Part shown: positions 12,767-26,957 of the stretch, piece after piece
Position numbering within the stretch: the first letter of the stretch is position 1
Layout: each line of letters begins with the position of its first letter
Assembly (NCBI RefSeq): GCF_000764305.2
Contig: NW_025944327.1
Coordinates: 62,001 to 126,000 of the forward strand
Source of the DNA: Hyalella azteca
Lineage: Eukaryota > Arthropoda > Malacostraca > Amphipoda > Hyalellidae
Length of the DNA stretch: 64,000 nucleotides
Direction of reading: 5' to 3'
Position numbers and translations under genes: made by a program
The notes under the pieces: generated by a model
The model's database searches: none
Told to the model about the DNA's origin: nothing
What the model saw: the letters and a program-made list of their open reading frames with translations, nothing else

Positions 12767-15700
12767 CACTGAAAAAAACCATGTGCTTATTATACAGGCT
12801 TTACTTGGATCACGTACAATTTATGAGGAGGAAGGCTCTCAAAGCATCGCTTCGCCCATCCAATGCTTCGCCGTGAAGCGGAAGCAATCTCGTAAATGGC
12901 CTAACGAATAATCGCTTGCAATACTACGTCCTTACGACAATTTGTTGGAGTCACGACAAAGGTTTCGTTAGTGGCGAGCTCGCCTTGAAATTTCACGCTC
13001 TGTGTACTTGTGATGAAATTGTTGGTGATGCCCTCGGGCATACCAGATGTTCTCATGCAAACATCGAGGATATCAAAATTAACATGTGCGCTAGTCCCAT
13101 GAGCTCACAGATGCCAACACAAACATTTGACGCAAATTATGCGATTCTATAGGAAAACCGCTAAACATTTCTGGAATTGAAGCAATAGAAGCGCTAAATT
13201 AATTTCGGTCACATGATAGAAATGTGAAAGTCTCTTTTTATAGAGAAGCGAATCTTAAATGCAATGACAGGTAAAAAGTGAGAATATGGAGTGGAAACTT
13301 CTCTTCAGATGTGCAACAGACTCTTTGAAGTAGCATAAACATCATCTTGCTGTTCAAGGACCGAGTGTTAAAGGCAGAAAATGCGGAAACATTCTTCCCG
13401 AATTAAGTAATATTGAAAAATTGCCTTGTGAAGCGGAAAACGATGAAAAAATGTCGCCATAGAAGCAAATATTTAGCTAGAGCGTCTAGCTTCACCGGAG
13501 CGGATATTAAATCCTAAAGCCTGCATGGATATCGACGTAAAAATAATTCGAGGAAAACTTCCGGGCTGCGCGACTTCAGAAAAACGAGCCGCTGGGACAT
13601 ACAACCTTAAATCAGGACCAGATTATCGACACAAAACGACCAGCCATCACCAAACCAACGATAAAAACGCTAAGGTACGGCAAATTAATTAAATAATTAA
13701 AGGTAAAATACATCTTGCTGTAGTGTTAACGCAAACTAAAAATACACATGTATCGAATCGAGGGATACATCATCCAAGAGCATCAATGGTTCAGAAAAAT
13801 AAGCGATACTTCCCAAGAAAATGTTAAGAAATTATGCAAAAAAATGAAGCTGCGCTTATATTAGAATTTAAATTTATTCAATGATAGGTTTATCCTCGAG
13901 AAATTCTAATTCTTTGCGGATCCAAAACATCGCGAAAATCTGAACGGAAAAATTCTACGTCCAGACCACTCAAAAAATAAGCCAAATCATAAGGAATGAT
14001 TATGATTTAACGGTAATAATGTATACCACAGGAAAAATATTGCGCTTGTGCGAACACCAATTCTCTAAATATACAAGATGTTTCAGTGAATGTACATATA
14101 GGATTCTCTGCTACGTGTGCCACTTTTCAAAGCAGCCGAGATGTTCCAATGCATTAAGGACGTTTTTCCATACCATGTCTCACGTCCCAGGCGTTTTTTT
14201 TCTAAATCCTAGCGAATCCAGGACGTCCCGGCTCGGTAGATATATTTTTCAGAGTGACGTGCCACGCGAAGAGTCTATTATTGGCGGCGATGACGCCAAA
14301 TATTGGATGGTGCGTGATGCCATGCCGAGGCCGCGGTATCGATATTATCGACAAGCTCTCCATGACGTCACCAAAGTCAACGATATACAGTTCATAGATT
14401 AAATTACATCATATTGAAATACGATATATTAAAACTAGATGAATTGCCGAGGTAACACAAGAAAAAATCCCACTAATATAAACTAAGTCATCTGAGAAGA
14501 TCGAGTAAAGCTTGAACATTTATCATAAGGGAAATCAATGAGTGATAATCGAGTCTGAGTCTCAATATTTGTTAATCGGCTTGACGTTTCATGAACATTT
14601 TAATATAGGGGACAACATTGTGCTGTTGGCAACGATGTTAATCTTGCAATTCTCGTCAGACACGCACCAAAGAACTTATTGCTCAACTTATTTCACAAGC
14701 AACTTTACAGTTGGCAAGTTGAACAAGTTTTGGTGGGTAGTTTGACCAAAGTTGCTGCCAAGTTTCAGAGAATAACCGACTTATTTTCGTGAGATCCAGC
14801 ATGGCTGCCAGACCCGGTGTAGGATCAAGCAAACAACTTATAAATGGCAGATAAATCCGCAATTAATCGAGTTCGATTGAAGAAGATAGAAATATTACGG
14901 CCATTTGTATAAATGAGATCAATATTTTATTAGTGAAAATCAGGCGAACTATATATACATCTTATGTAATTTGTAAATTTGGTATAAACAATACACAAAA
15001 TTTCAAAACCTTCATGGATGTGATGTTTACAGCTCAATATAATTTTTTACGGATTTTTCAGTGGAAAAAAATTTTGTTTTTAACGTCAATTGAAATTGCG
15101 AGGCGTTAAGTGCGGATAACATAACTTATTAACACTATTTATTTTGAAATAATGCATCTAGTTGATTTTAAATGATGGAAAAATCTGAAGAATACGAGAA
15201 AGAAATAAAAGAAGAGTAAAGAAAAAAAGAATAAATGCACTTTACACGCGGCTGTCAGATGGACAAATGACATTCGAAGTTCTTTATCTCTTAACAATGA
15301 AATGGATACGCGAAAGTGATACAATTAAGGCGCAGTGTAGCCTAAACAATAACATGCACGAGTACGGATGCTATGTAGGCAAAATATAGAACGTCTGCAT
15401 GAAAAAATAATAACTAAAAAAATGAACCCAATTTTTATTCACATTAAAACAATGATCTCAATGGAGAGGATGATTGAAAGCTTATTTTAAAATACATCCA
15501 AAGGCATATTTGTTGTAAAAAATGATAAAAAAATGAGACTAAAGGTTTATTGGTAGAATAATAGATTGTTTATTGTATTTTATGAATAATTTTATGACAA
15601 AATACAGTTAAATATACATACTTTATCAATTATTTGTTACACACTGATTCCTTCGAAGGGATAGGAAAATTACAACAGTTGCGTCCCGTAAAATTTTTTT

Positions 15701-15850
15701 TAATTCCTTTCTAAAACGAAGTTAATTTTATTCAATCCAGGAGTATACGCGTTTAGTACTCAAACTCTCATTTCAAAGCATGAACTGAAGCAACTGCTCC
15801 ATCAGCCCCTTCGATATAGCCTGGACTCATTCGCTATTTCAAGGTTTTCG
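12767..15850. other. AT-rich stretch without a recognisable gene
   Basis: A plus-strand open frame of 127 codons starts with ATG at 14019. Its second half (about 14160-14400) is richer in GC than the surroundings, but no domain, splice context or repeat supports it. The rest holds only short frames. Confidence 0.5.
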
Positions 15851-16134
15851 ACACGATCGAAAATGAGGGCAGACGTTTTCTAAATGGATATAACGATCGA
15901 AAATGAGGGCAGACGTTTTCCATGTGGATATAACGATCGAAAATGAGGGCACACGTTTCCCATGTGGATATAACGATCGAAAATGAGGGCAGACGTTTTC
16001 TAAATGGATATAACGATCGAAAATAAGAGCAGACGTTTTCTAAATGGATATAACGATCGAAAATGAGAGCAGTCGTTTTCCAAGTGGATATAACGATCGA
16101 AAATGAGGGCAGACGTTTTCCAAGTGGATATAAC
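15851..16134. repeat. 40-bp minisatellite, about 7 copies
   Basis: The unit contains CGATCGAAAATGAGGGCAGA followed by CGTTTTC, a variable WAAWTGG-type segment and GATATAA. Units are in perfect 40-bp register, with variants at the TAAA/CATG/CAAG positions that alternate along the array. The minus strand is open through the array (part of a 142-codon frame at 15834-16262). The unit length is not a multiple of 3, so that frame reads the unit in all three phases and is not evidence for a protein. Confidence 0.95.
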
Positions 16135-16869
16135 TCATTAGAGAGAAGTGTCATCAGAGACTCACTTAGACACTCAATTAGAAAATCAAACGAACCGAAG
16201 TCAACTTTGTCGGAAGTTACAAAATTGACGTAATTGACAGAGTCAATAACCAAACTTTGCATCCAGACTTCAAGGTGACATTACTGTTCCTTCTTGTGAA
16301 AGGGTTAGAATAATTTATAAAACGAATAGTTGGAAGCAATTAAGGCTTAGTGATTTACTATGTACCAAAACTAATTGTCAGCGGGACATTTATATATCTA
16401 TTCAGGGCCACCAGAAAATTCGGCATGCTTTGAAGTTGAACGCCGAAAATGATGGATTGCTGCAAAAATTAAAAAATGAAAAAAAAAATATTCATTCAGA
16501 CATGTAAAATTTTCCCTCACATCTTTCCAGGGCATTCATGTCAAAGAAAACATCACTTAAAGCGATTTCTTGAATTTCCCCTTGAAGTCTCGCTCGGCGC
16601 AGGTTTAAAGCAGCACTTGGTCTCGACAAGCCGTGGCAAGTAAACTTTGTGACGCGCGAAGGCGAGTAAAGATGGCGCTCTGAGTGACACTCCATTAGTT
16701 ACGTGAACGCTTGTCTGGCAAGCTCTAGCAGACACGGAACTGTAAGCATGTTGGTAGAGCCATTAAAGGCGATTATTCGCTACTGGGTGATTTAAAAGAC
16801 AAATTTAATCTACTTACGTAGCAAGAGAAGAGGTTAAATCATTATATCCGTAATGATATTACAGGTCAT
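16135..16869. other. stretch without a recognisable gene
   Basis: Two overlapping minus-strand open frames of 60-67 codons near 16490-16735 lie in a slightly GC-richer patch but show no recognised motif. Nothing else was seen. Confidence 0.5.
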
Positions 16870-17330
16870 GGTCAAAATGACGCAACAGCTCAAGGCAGAA
16901 CTAAATTTAAGCTTCAATACAAATATTTTACAGCTTAAAAAATACATTATAACTCATGGAAAAAATGCACTATTGCTGGAGGCAAAAGGATATAATAGGT
17001 CATGACATAACGTACTTAATTGAACATTAAACATTAAACATTAACAAATTCTAATCAAGGCAAAAAGATTTGATTGCTCGAGACGGAAAATTAGAACGCT
17101 ATTGAGTTCAAGAGTTACAAATATTACAAATGTACAAAGAAATTCTGAAAGCTGTTGAAGATCAGCACAGAAATATCTCCAGACGTTGCAGCTTAAAGGC
17201 GAACTTTGGCAAGACGCTGCATTGCGTGGCAGAAATTAAGCAAAATGTTGCAGCTCAAGACAGAAATTCTGAACGATGTTCTAGCTCAAGACAAAATTTT
17301 GTGAAGCGCAGCCACTTGGTCTAGATATTC
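16870..17330. repeat. highly diverged ~30-bp tandem repeat
   Basis: Variants of GTTGCAGCTCAAGACAGAAA recur near 16880, 17075, 17150, 17190, 17220, 17250 and 17280 at about 28-32 bp spacing in the right half and more loosely in the left. The copies are so diverged that the array must be old; the left boundary is uncertain. Confidence 0.45.
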
Positions 17331-20300
17331 CGAAAACTTTCGTTTCAAGTGTAAAAATTGGTGCAATTTTCAAAATTAAGTTAGGGAGTTGTGAAGACGT
17401 AGGTTCAGGGCTAATGCGAGTATTATGAACGATTATATCTTATTTTTAACTTACTGACAACATTTCGAGTGAAGTTACAACATAAGTGACAATGTTGAGG
17501 CTTCTGGTAATTTATTCGTTGCGTGGTGTTTGAATTCAATTAAACGAATGAATTGCGTTGCTCTCAATCACCAACTTACAAAGAAGGTTCCGGGACACCT
17601 TATTTTGTGTGTTTCCATGGCAACGCCCATTATTGCGATACGGTGCTTTTCGGTCTATCAATTTCCAACAGGATTTATCGTTGCTATTTTTCCTAATTCG
17701 AAATTATGTAACATTTTCATTTAATTTAATATCAAGTCAAGGAGAAAAAAATTATTATTAAATTTAGACGGGCATTACGTGAAATACGTGAAATCGAAAA
17801 TGGACTTGGCCATTCGTTAGCAGTTATTTTGGTGCTGCAGTTCACAAGGTAAATTGCTTACGTCGCCTATTGTACAATAAAGTTCGTCGGTGCTATAACT
17901 GCATATTGAATTTCATTAAATATCGGTTGAATTTAATTGCAATTTAGAGTCAAAGCAAACGCTGTAGTGGCAGAGATGTCCAACATTAATCACCTAATTA
18001 GCGTAACTTCCGCAAATTTCAAATACTGAATGAAAAAAAAATACGAAAGCTTTACTGAGTATTAAGATCCATATTCATCGCTCTTTTACAACGCCAGCCT
18101 CTTTAATTGGACAGGCTGAAAGCATTGACACTAACTAAACACTTCGACGTATTGGCTAATATTGAACGATGGTTAGCTATGGAGATCACGAAGTAAATAC
18201 TTAATTCACCGTCAAAGTCATTGATGTCGTACGAGTAATTTTTCTAAAATCACAATAACATATTGCAAGATAATTAATTTATAGAAAAATAGCAATGCGC
18301 AAACTGGTCTTCACACTAAACTGTATTCATAAGGAAATTTGTGAAGCAAAAAATTGGTTGGAAACAGGGAGTTACTAATAAAGACAACCAATTAGATGCA
18401 ATAATATTTGCTTTTCACAACTGCGCACTGAGCGAAATGAAACGTTACATCAATTGTCGCCGGTCCCTCGATCAGAGCGAAACCGAGACATGTATTTCTT
18501 TCTCGGCTTTATAATTCAGAAGCTTGAACAATATTTAAAAAAAATAGTGAAAAACATTTTGATTTTGATTTGAAGTGTCAATGAACATGAATCACATTAA
18601 TGAACCGGAATCTGAAATAAAAAAAAACATTTGGAATTTAATCACAAATGAAACCGATAGTTTCGAGATAAAAGTTGAAAGCATCTGGAATGCTTTGAAA
18701 AAATAGGTTGAAACTAGAAAATAAAAAATGTATAAAGTCATACCTAATACCAGAGAAGTACCCAAAAACAGACCGGACGCTATAACTTGTTTGCAACAGA
18801 TCAAGAGACATCTGCTTATTCAGTCTACGGGAATTTTTCAATCGGTTGCAACACAGATGTCGTCGTAAAGCGTTGATGATGCGAAACCGATGTCGGAAAA
18901 TTTTGATGCATTCGTGATGTGCATCAAGTGCAGCCTATAGACGAAAAGCAATATCGACAGGGCATGGGCGATAAAGATATATTTAAAAATATGTATACAA
19001 AAATGTGGATAAAGTCGCTCACTTGTGACGGCGGGACTGAGGACTTGGTTGTTCTGGAGGGATAACTTGAGTAACATTGGGCACTGATAAGGTATCGTCA
19101 TGGTTGACTGTAGAGAGAACAAGGAAATTTAGACGATATAATAATATCACTTGCAGTTGATTGTACCGAGAAAAAAAAATAAAATTGCATTAGAAGTATC
19201 GTTTCTAATTACTTGTCTTGTTAACTATAGAAAATGAATAACATTAACAATTACGAAATAGTGTCTACACTTTGTTAGCAGAATGAATTCTGTAGCCTTT
19301 TTAGGTTACGATCGGAAAATATAATTTTAATTTTCTAATATTTTTAAATGAAGCGAAATGAATTGATTATTCACTTGAATATATTTGTAGTTTTCGTTGT
19401 GGTAGTAGTAGTTGTTGCTACTAATGGAATTACTGTTGCGGCTTAAATTAATGTTTTTCCTGTTTTTCTTTTCTATCGCAGTATAAATTTGTGATGAATG
19501 CCGGCTGTTTGCAATTGATAAATTATTATGTTCCATAAAGATAAAATTTAGGTCAAACATCTTCCACGCTTATCAACGAATTTATCGCTCTGAAATCGCA
19601 CGTACAGTATACCGCACAGGAAAATCGACTGGGCCTCGCCTTGGATCGACTTCTCACTCTTCAATCCCAAACAATTTTGATTTCTGTCTAAGCGGCAGAA
19701 ACTATAATTCACTTAAGAGACAGTAGCAGATGCCACCTGTCACGGTATATTACTGGTGACTGATTGCTAGAGTTTGCCAGCCAAGCAGTCAACAGGCCAT
19801 CCTAATTGTTTTCTTACGAAAATTAAGTTCCAAGAACACACATTAACCACGAGATGTTTAATGGGGAAATTAGCTTGCACATTTTTTGAACATCGTAATG
19901 TATAAACAGCACTCAATTTGCTTCATTTTGCTTATTACCTTAATAAGTCTTTTATAATGTCGAAAAGAACAAGTGCGTTAATTAGAGCTGGATGATTTAA
20001 CGCAAGGTTCAGGCGATAGCAGCTTTGATGGCACCTAAAACGAGGTTTTCCCAATTTTTTACAGTAGTTGTTTAAGGGCACATTTCCATAGCGGTCCGAT
20101 TAGTTTTTTTGTCGCCCAGAAGGCAGATAGCACGATTAGTTGATTTTCGCTTTTGGAGACTTGAAAATTAAACAAAAAAATTATTGATTTCAACTTGCTG
20201 CAGCAAAACTCTCAGAGCTGAGAACAATTAACTTATGTTTCAATTATGTTTCTATGACATTTTTTATTTCATTTGTGGCTCAATTTCCAAAGTTCAGTAT

Positions 20301-20584
20301 CTGAGAAAGAACAGAAAGAGCTTGGATTGAGCTGAACTGAAAGGATTTGGGCAACTACCCTCGTACCGAAGTTGCTGTCAGGTCTGGAATGTTGCGAAAG
20401 GAAAGCGCGTTTTCATCCAGCAAACGGATCCAAACTCGAGGCAATCTAACAATCAAGTGTGGCATTCAAAGTTATTCTCGAACTCTAGAGAGGCAATAAA
20501 TGGAGCAGCATTCAGGCTGTTAGACGAGTTTCGGAGCACTGCATATAGCAGTCATTATATGGAACCGCTGAATTAACTACGCTT
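17331..20584. other. AT-rich stretch without a recognisable gene
   Basis: Only short open frames (up to 94 codons, minus strand, 18838-19122) without recognised motifs. A short GTAGTAGTAGTTG run near 19401 is simple sequence. Confidence 0.6.
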
Positions 20585-20863
20585 GAAGAATACGGTGCAT
20601 TGATGTAATTGAGAAATTATACGCTATAAATGGGGGAATACAAAATTAAGACTGGCTGTCATGAGTATCATAATTAGTGTCATAATTACAGTTGAACGAC
20701 TAGTTCTTTGACGCCGGCGCATGAAGAATACGGTGCATGAATTAATTAAGAAATTATACGCTCAATGAATGGGAGAATGCAAAATTAAGACTGGCGGTCA
20801 TGAGTATCATAATTAGTGTCATAATTACAGTTGAACGACTAGTTCTTTGACTCCGGTGCATGG
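20585..20863. repeat. tandem duplication, two copies, period 138 bp
   Basis: Copy 1 (20585-20722) and copy 2 (20723-20863) both start GAAGAATACGGTGCAT and share GTCATGAGTATCATAATTAG and the segment ending CTAGTTCTTTGAC. They are close to identical apart from a diverged patch after the first 16 bp, so the duplication is fairly recent. Confidence 0.9.
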
Positions 20864-23800
20864 CAGCATGAATATGGCGGTTGAGCGAGAGCTGCTCAAA
20901 GCTGTTGGTGCGAATTTAAGGTTGGTCTTCCACCGGCGTCGGTGAACACTATTCACATGAAACTCTACCGATCGTCCCAGACTGTTATCTCCTCGTGCAA
21001 GCTAAAAATTTCCGTGTTTTTTCTTTGACATTTTCGGTGAAGGCAACTGCATTACTGTGGAAATGCGTCTGTGACATGGTAGGATCTAAACCGAATATCA
21101 AATCTGCCCAAGCAACCTCTTGGGAACTCTATCGTCTATTCGGATGAACAAGAGCCCACAAGAAGCTCGCGTGCTGATGCCTAACCTTCTGCCAGACCAA
21201 CTACTTCTTCATGATACTCATACAACCTAACCAAATGCACCCCCACGCTGTCGGCAGTAACTTTATGTAATACCCTGACTTAGCCCCTGGACAACATCGC
21301 GGTGTTACATTCTCCTTGCATCCGCGATGTGAGCAGATGTGGTGGTCGAGAGTTTCTTTTATTTGAGCGACAAGGCTATTTAAGAACAACAGCGATACCA
21401 GCAGCATTTAATCTCTGGTCTGATAGGATAAACTTAGCTTTAATAAAATCTTGCCCCGTGGAGATACTGTCTTTCGATGGGCAGTCATTGTAGCTAATTA
21501 CAGCGGAATTATGGAAAAAAGATGGCCACCAGCCTGAGATCGGCAACGAACATGAACGAGAAGAAAATCTCAATTCCAAACTACCATCGCCAAACGTAGA
21601 TTTCGTGTTAGGAATAACATCTTAACTTATATAACATATGTTGTAGTATCAATCAGGTCAGAAAGAAGTAATCAAAAAATATAGTCGCATAATTCTAATG
21701 TGCAAGCCATATCATAAATAAAGTTCATAATAATCAAATCTAAACTAGATAATGAGATGAAAGTATCAGTTAAAACTTAGACAACTATTTTCAGTAGAGT
21801 TCTTTAAGGTCGTTTAAACTCATCATACGCTCACTCTGTGGATTTAAAATCAATAAGAATAACAATATATTACTGGCATTTGCCCTCATAGCTTTGGGTT
21901 TTTTTAAGCCCAAACAAGCCCCACGCCACGTTACATATAATACAAAAATACAAATACTCACTGGAACCAAAAACATCCCTGGCTCTAAGCCACGCAATTT
22001 AAGGGTCGGCTTATCGGAAGCAAAAACTGCACACTAAAAGCGGCTGACCTCAGCTTTGTTAGGGGCAGGTAATGAACACAGCAAACAAAAAAGTCCGCTC
22101 ATTTTGGGAACTTACTTTATTTTCATTGGTTGTCGAGCTTGGAGCAACCAAGTCTGAAAATCACGGGTGGTTCAATGACATCTCGTCGACAATAGTAATT
22201 TAATTTGAAAATATATCATGTGCATTTACATTTTCTGCCGGAAAATGTTTAAATGTAGAAGTCAAAATAGCAGCAAAAATATAAAAACATTCAAAGATGC
22301 CTTTTTAAGAGAGAGAGAGAATAATGAATTAAGCAAGTATAATGAAGAAATAAATGATGTAGATGCATGATCAGTGTTGATTCGGGCGCAGTAGAGACTA
22401 AAGTCGCAGTAGTCTCAGTAAGAATATGTTTGAATTTCAAACCTTATTAAGAAGAAGCTTAATCCCAAGTGTGCTGACTCGACTCAATTTAGCTGAGAGG
22501 AATTAAAATTGAAGAATTATAATAATCATATATATGTACCATAAAGCTGTGAATGACGTTTTAATAACGACAGGGGAATATTTGCACTCTCTAAATTTAC
22601 TTTCAAGAGAAGTAAAGAAATAACACACACGATTAGTTTGTTATTGAGCAAATGAAATAAAAAAATTAAAATCGCTGGGTAAATTAAAATCGCTGGGTGA
22701 CTCATCATTGGCCCAAAATTTTCCAGAAAAAACATCAAATCTATACGAACGTAATGTAATGCAAAACTTTGCAACCCACCAGCCAATTATGTGATGGCAG
22801 TTAATGCTGGTCCAATGAGAAATCTGAAATGAGAGAACGAGCCAAGCGTTTAATTTCGAGTTATTGCTGATTCAAACTTCAGAAATTAACTCTCAAAATT
22901 CTCTTTAAAAAAGTATGCCCGAATGCAAAACTCGGTACTTTTTACTAATCTATTTTTTAAATTATAACTCTGAAAATCAGTTACGTGGCTTCAGCGTCAT
23001 AACACTGTTCGTTCATCGGCCACATATAATACGGTTATAATTCGCAACGAAGTTAAAAGGACCGTTAATACCACGATGTCAGCAAAAATTAGGAACTGAC
23101 GCGAGGCTCGCAGGATGAAGCGTAATCAACAGTCGAAATTTTGGGGCCAAGGCGGCCGTGCGAATGGAGCTGGAAACGAACGATATGATGATATCGTAAA
23201 TGTTATCAACATATCATTTACTGCTGTCAGGATTCACTCAGTGAAATCCAGATGATAGTTCAGATAGGGAGAGGATAATTCAATTGAATACGTTCTTCAA
23301 GAATGCAGCATAAATTCATTTCCCAAAATGCCATAAAAACGAACAAATGCAATAGAATAGAATTAAATATCGTCGAATAACATAATCTAATCAACAAATT
23401 AAGAATCTTATTTACTGTTATCTGGTTTAAAACACCATTAAAAATATACTGTTAACAACTCGCATGTAATCTCACCGACTGTGACAATATCAAACTCTGC
23501 TCACTACGATGAAGCACAGATTGTAATTAAGCTATCAGTGTAATTACCACTACGGAATTGATTGAACATCCTAATGTTCAGTATCTAGTCCTTTCCATGC
23601 AGGTCCCATCAAGACTTCATTAGCATTTAGATTCAATCCGAACCCCCGATTGATTAAGAAGAGCTCCACGTGCTCCCTTAAAATAAGAGACACGAATATT
23701 CCAGTATTATTTCAATTATTGTAATTTTAAATTAATTCTTAATATTTATTTATTGTTTTTCTTATGAATGAGCTAAATTTGTTGATCGAGTGATACATGA

Positions 23801-25257
23801 TTAGATATTGTAAATAATACAATTAGAAATTCGCGCTATAACCATTGATTACACGTGAAAAAGTACATCATATCATAATATATCCGTAACAAAATTTAGA
23901 GGCGCGCGAGACCCTGCATGCAAATTAGGGCCGCCTAAATGACTCGGGGAGCACGTTAATCAATCAAATCAATCGTAACGGACTTGTGGTACTTGGTCCA
24001 TCCAGGAAAGAACAAGATGAATGAATCGGTAAAATATTTGAAAATTAATGTAAATTCCCGTTGCCGATCTCTGATTGATGTAGTTTATGCTTCGGTAATA
24101 TACTACTTCGGTAAGCTTGTGCCACGTCGTGGTAGCTTAAAGCGACTGTGACTTGGTCAACGGTTTCCTTGAAGCAACTAGTGTCGGTTCACCTGCTTTA
24201 CAGATATGCATCTGGTCGAAATAAAGACTTCCTTATAACGGCTCCGGTCCAGTCGACTTTTTCCATAATGCGCCTTCGGAAGACTCGATTGCTTTCCTGC
24301 AATTTTAGAGGAAGTTTTGCGCTCAAGTTTTGCACCGAACACCAGGAAGAGTTGAGAAACATTTTGGGGTAATCTGGCCATGGGTTATGGTCAGCAAGAT
24401 GAGGCGGGAAGACCGGAGGAAACTGACAGGATATGTCACTTCTTTGGTCGTCTTGCCCACGGCAAGCCACGGCTAATTTTTTATGCTATTTCGTTTTCTT
24501 CCTGTTCTGCAAGACTGGATCTTTTATTTTTTGCCAAAAAACGAAGAAGGCTGCGAGGACCCGTGCATATTAAAATAGCATTTATAGTGAATAATAATTA
24601 CTTTATTTGTTGACGATATACAGGAATATAGCGAAAAATTCATAATGATAACAATAATTTGGAAAACTTTTCAGGCTAGCATATCATTTAAACTCAAATT
24701 TTTATTTTATAACACGTTCAACATTTGACCTCACCGCTAGGTCGTGATCATTAGTGGAGCCGCGGCATCCTACGCAAAGGATAGCGACAATAATTAATTG
24801 ATTGATGTTTGATGATAACGAGGAAAATAATTCAGTTTATTAATTTAATTAATTTAAATTAATTAAACTTATTTAATTGAAATTTAAACAACCTACAAGT
24901 TAATTTAAAAAGCTTAAAAAATCAAAAAGTTAATTGAATTATTTTGAAGTTAAATATTCATCACGGGCAGGAAAAACAGCAATGTCAATACTTACTGTTT
25001 TTCCGGTAGTTATATAAGGATATTAGAAATAAAAAACCCAAAAAACAAATATCTTCCCATATCTGTAAGTGAATATTCAGATCGTGATATCTTTAAGCGT
25101 AGTAAAATACCAGGCATGCATGGGGCATTTTGAGTAAGTACCCCTTAAAAAAAAGGTGCAGTTCAGAAAAAATTCGGCACGTTGCAAAAAGAATGCAGTA
25201 AAAGATCGTGACGTAGGAAAAAATGGGTCAGCTGGACGTGACTGGCAAGCAACTGTA
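20864..25257. other. stretch without a recognisable gene
   Basis: Patches near 21040-21600 and 24100-24560 are richer in GC and hold overlapping open frames on both strands (up to 90 codons), but none shows a recognisable domain. A 17-bp duplication (AAATTAAAATCGCTGGGT twice) lies near 22664-22697, and 24836-24960 is almost pure A/T simple sequence built from TTAATTAA-like motifs. Confidence 0.5.
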
Positions 25258-26395
25258 AATAGCACTGAATGAATATTGAGAGGAACTCAGCAGTAATAAT
25301 AAAGCAATACGTCTCAGGAAAGTGGCAAAGCTTGTGCTGTAAATTTGCTAGGACGATCATTGAAAAAAATAATATAAACAGCTTTTTCTTAATAGGAAAG
25401 CGAAGCCATTTCACGACATAACTAATCCAAATAATAATAAAAGGTTTATTTAAATGAAGAAAGGACAAGAAGAATATAGGAGGTTTGGATGGAATACAAA
25501 ATGCGCATAGAAAATAATTAGTGTTTGGGTTTTATTAATCGTGTGGAAGGAATCAATACAGGAGACACATTAAACTGCGGTTGATAAGTCCAAGATTAAT
25601 TTCCTTGAGTTTGAAGCCCTGTTGATACATGGCCCCGTAAAGGAATTAACATTAGGAGAGTCGACACGATTTGGTCAGCATATGGAAAGCTATGGGTTAA
25701 AACCAATTTGAAATGTAATAACAATTTGAAACTTAAATTTGCAGAAATGATAAATATCGACTCATTCTGTATTGTTTCTGCTGAATGTCTCATGACAAAA
25801 TCGGTAACCCTAAGAAATTTAATTTATTATAATAGCACTGAATGAATATTGAGAGGAACTCAGCAGTAATAATAAAGCAATACGTCTCAGGAAAGTAGAG
25901 AAGCTTGTGTTGTAAATTTGCGAGGACGATCATTGAAAAATAATATAACAGTTTTTCTTGATAGGAAAGCAAAGCAATTTTACGACATAACTAATCCGAA
26001 TAAAAAAGTGTATTTAAATGAAAAAAGGACAACAAGAATATGGGAGGTTTGAATGGAATACAAAATGTGCATAAAAAAGAATTAGTGTTTGGGGTTTTTT
26101 GTAATCGTGTAGGGAGACATCAATACAGGAAACGCATTAAACTGCGGTTGTTGAGTCCAAGATGAATTGCTTTGAGTTTGGAGCCCAGTTGATACTGGCC
26201 CTGTAAAGGAATTAACATTAAGAGAATTGATACGATTTGGCCAGCTTACGGAAAGCTGTGAGTTAAAACCAGTTTGAGGAATAATGCCAAATTAAAATTT
26301 AAATTTGCAGACATGATAATTATCGACTCGTTCTGTATTGTTTCTGCTGAATGCCTCATGATAAAAACGGTAACACTTTGAAATTCAATTTATTT
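25258..26395. repeat. tandem duplication, two copies, period 573 bp
   Basis: Copy 1 begins at 25258 and copy 2 at 25831, both with AATAGCACTGAATGAATATT followed by GAGAGGAACTCAGCAG. The two run collinear to about 26395 with substitutions and small indels. The similar minus-strand open frames at 25163-25468 and 25790-25972 are duplicates of each other by descent and are not independent coding evidence. Junctions are abrupt, with no terminal repeats, so this is a segmental duplication. Confidence 0.9.
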
Positions 26396-26950
26396 TTGCT
26401 GAATGCCTCCGTCTGTTGGGATTATTTTTCCAATGCCAGTATGATTCAAAACAGGTAACTCTTGACTTATGAAAAACCAGTAGTGAATAATAATTAATCA
26501 ATGTCACTAATAATAAATTAATTGCCCCTTGTTAAGTATCAAATATCAAAAGGATATGAACTAAGGGAGCAAGTGTCACGTAAAAAGCCATCGGGGCACA
26601 CTAATTGGCAGCCAATTACTGGCAGGTGAATACGCTTCCTGGACTGATGTGGTCGCAAGGCCCGCTATGTTGAATCCGCGAAACATATATAACGACACCA
26701 ATTACAGATCTTATATATTATTATACTAGTTTAAACATCGGATACATTATCATATATAATAAAAATCTGTCAATCATTTGTTTTCGCGAACCGTATAGTC
26801 GTTTTGTTCAATCGCGTAGTGATCAATAATGCATAAAAATCTTCGCGCATTTCCCCAGGACCAAAGGGTTGATAACAACACGCTAGTATTCATTTATGCA
26901 GAAAATTATTCATTGTTTAATTCAAAAGCACTCGTGAATTGAGATGATGT
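26396..26950. other. AT-rich stretch without a recognisable gene
   Basis: No open frame, repeat or RNA signal was seen. Confidence 0.6.
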
Positions 26951-26957
26951 TCACTAG

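Noticed and set aside
12417..12782. 121-codon hydrophobic minus frame as a membrane protein
   Set aside because: The hydrophobicity follows from T-rich codons in AT-rich DNA. It overlaps a short tandem duplication and has no recognisable family.
14019..14402. 127-codon ATG frame as a gene
   Set aside because: No recognised domain, no splice or promoter context, and only a mild GC rise. Kept as a note in the surrounding block.
15834..16262. 142-codon minus-strand frame as a repeat protein gene
   Set aside because: It runs through a 40-bp array in all three phases, so the openness follows from the unit sequence. The flanks add no coding signal.
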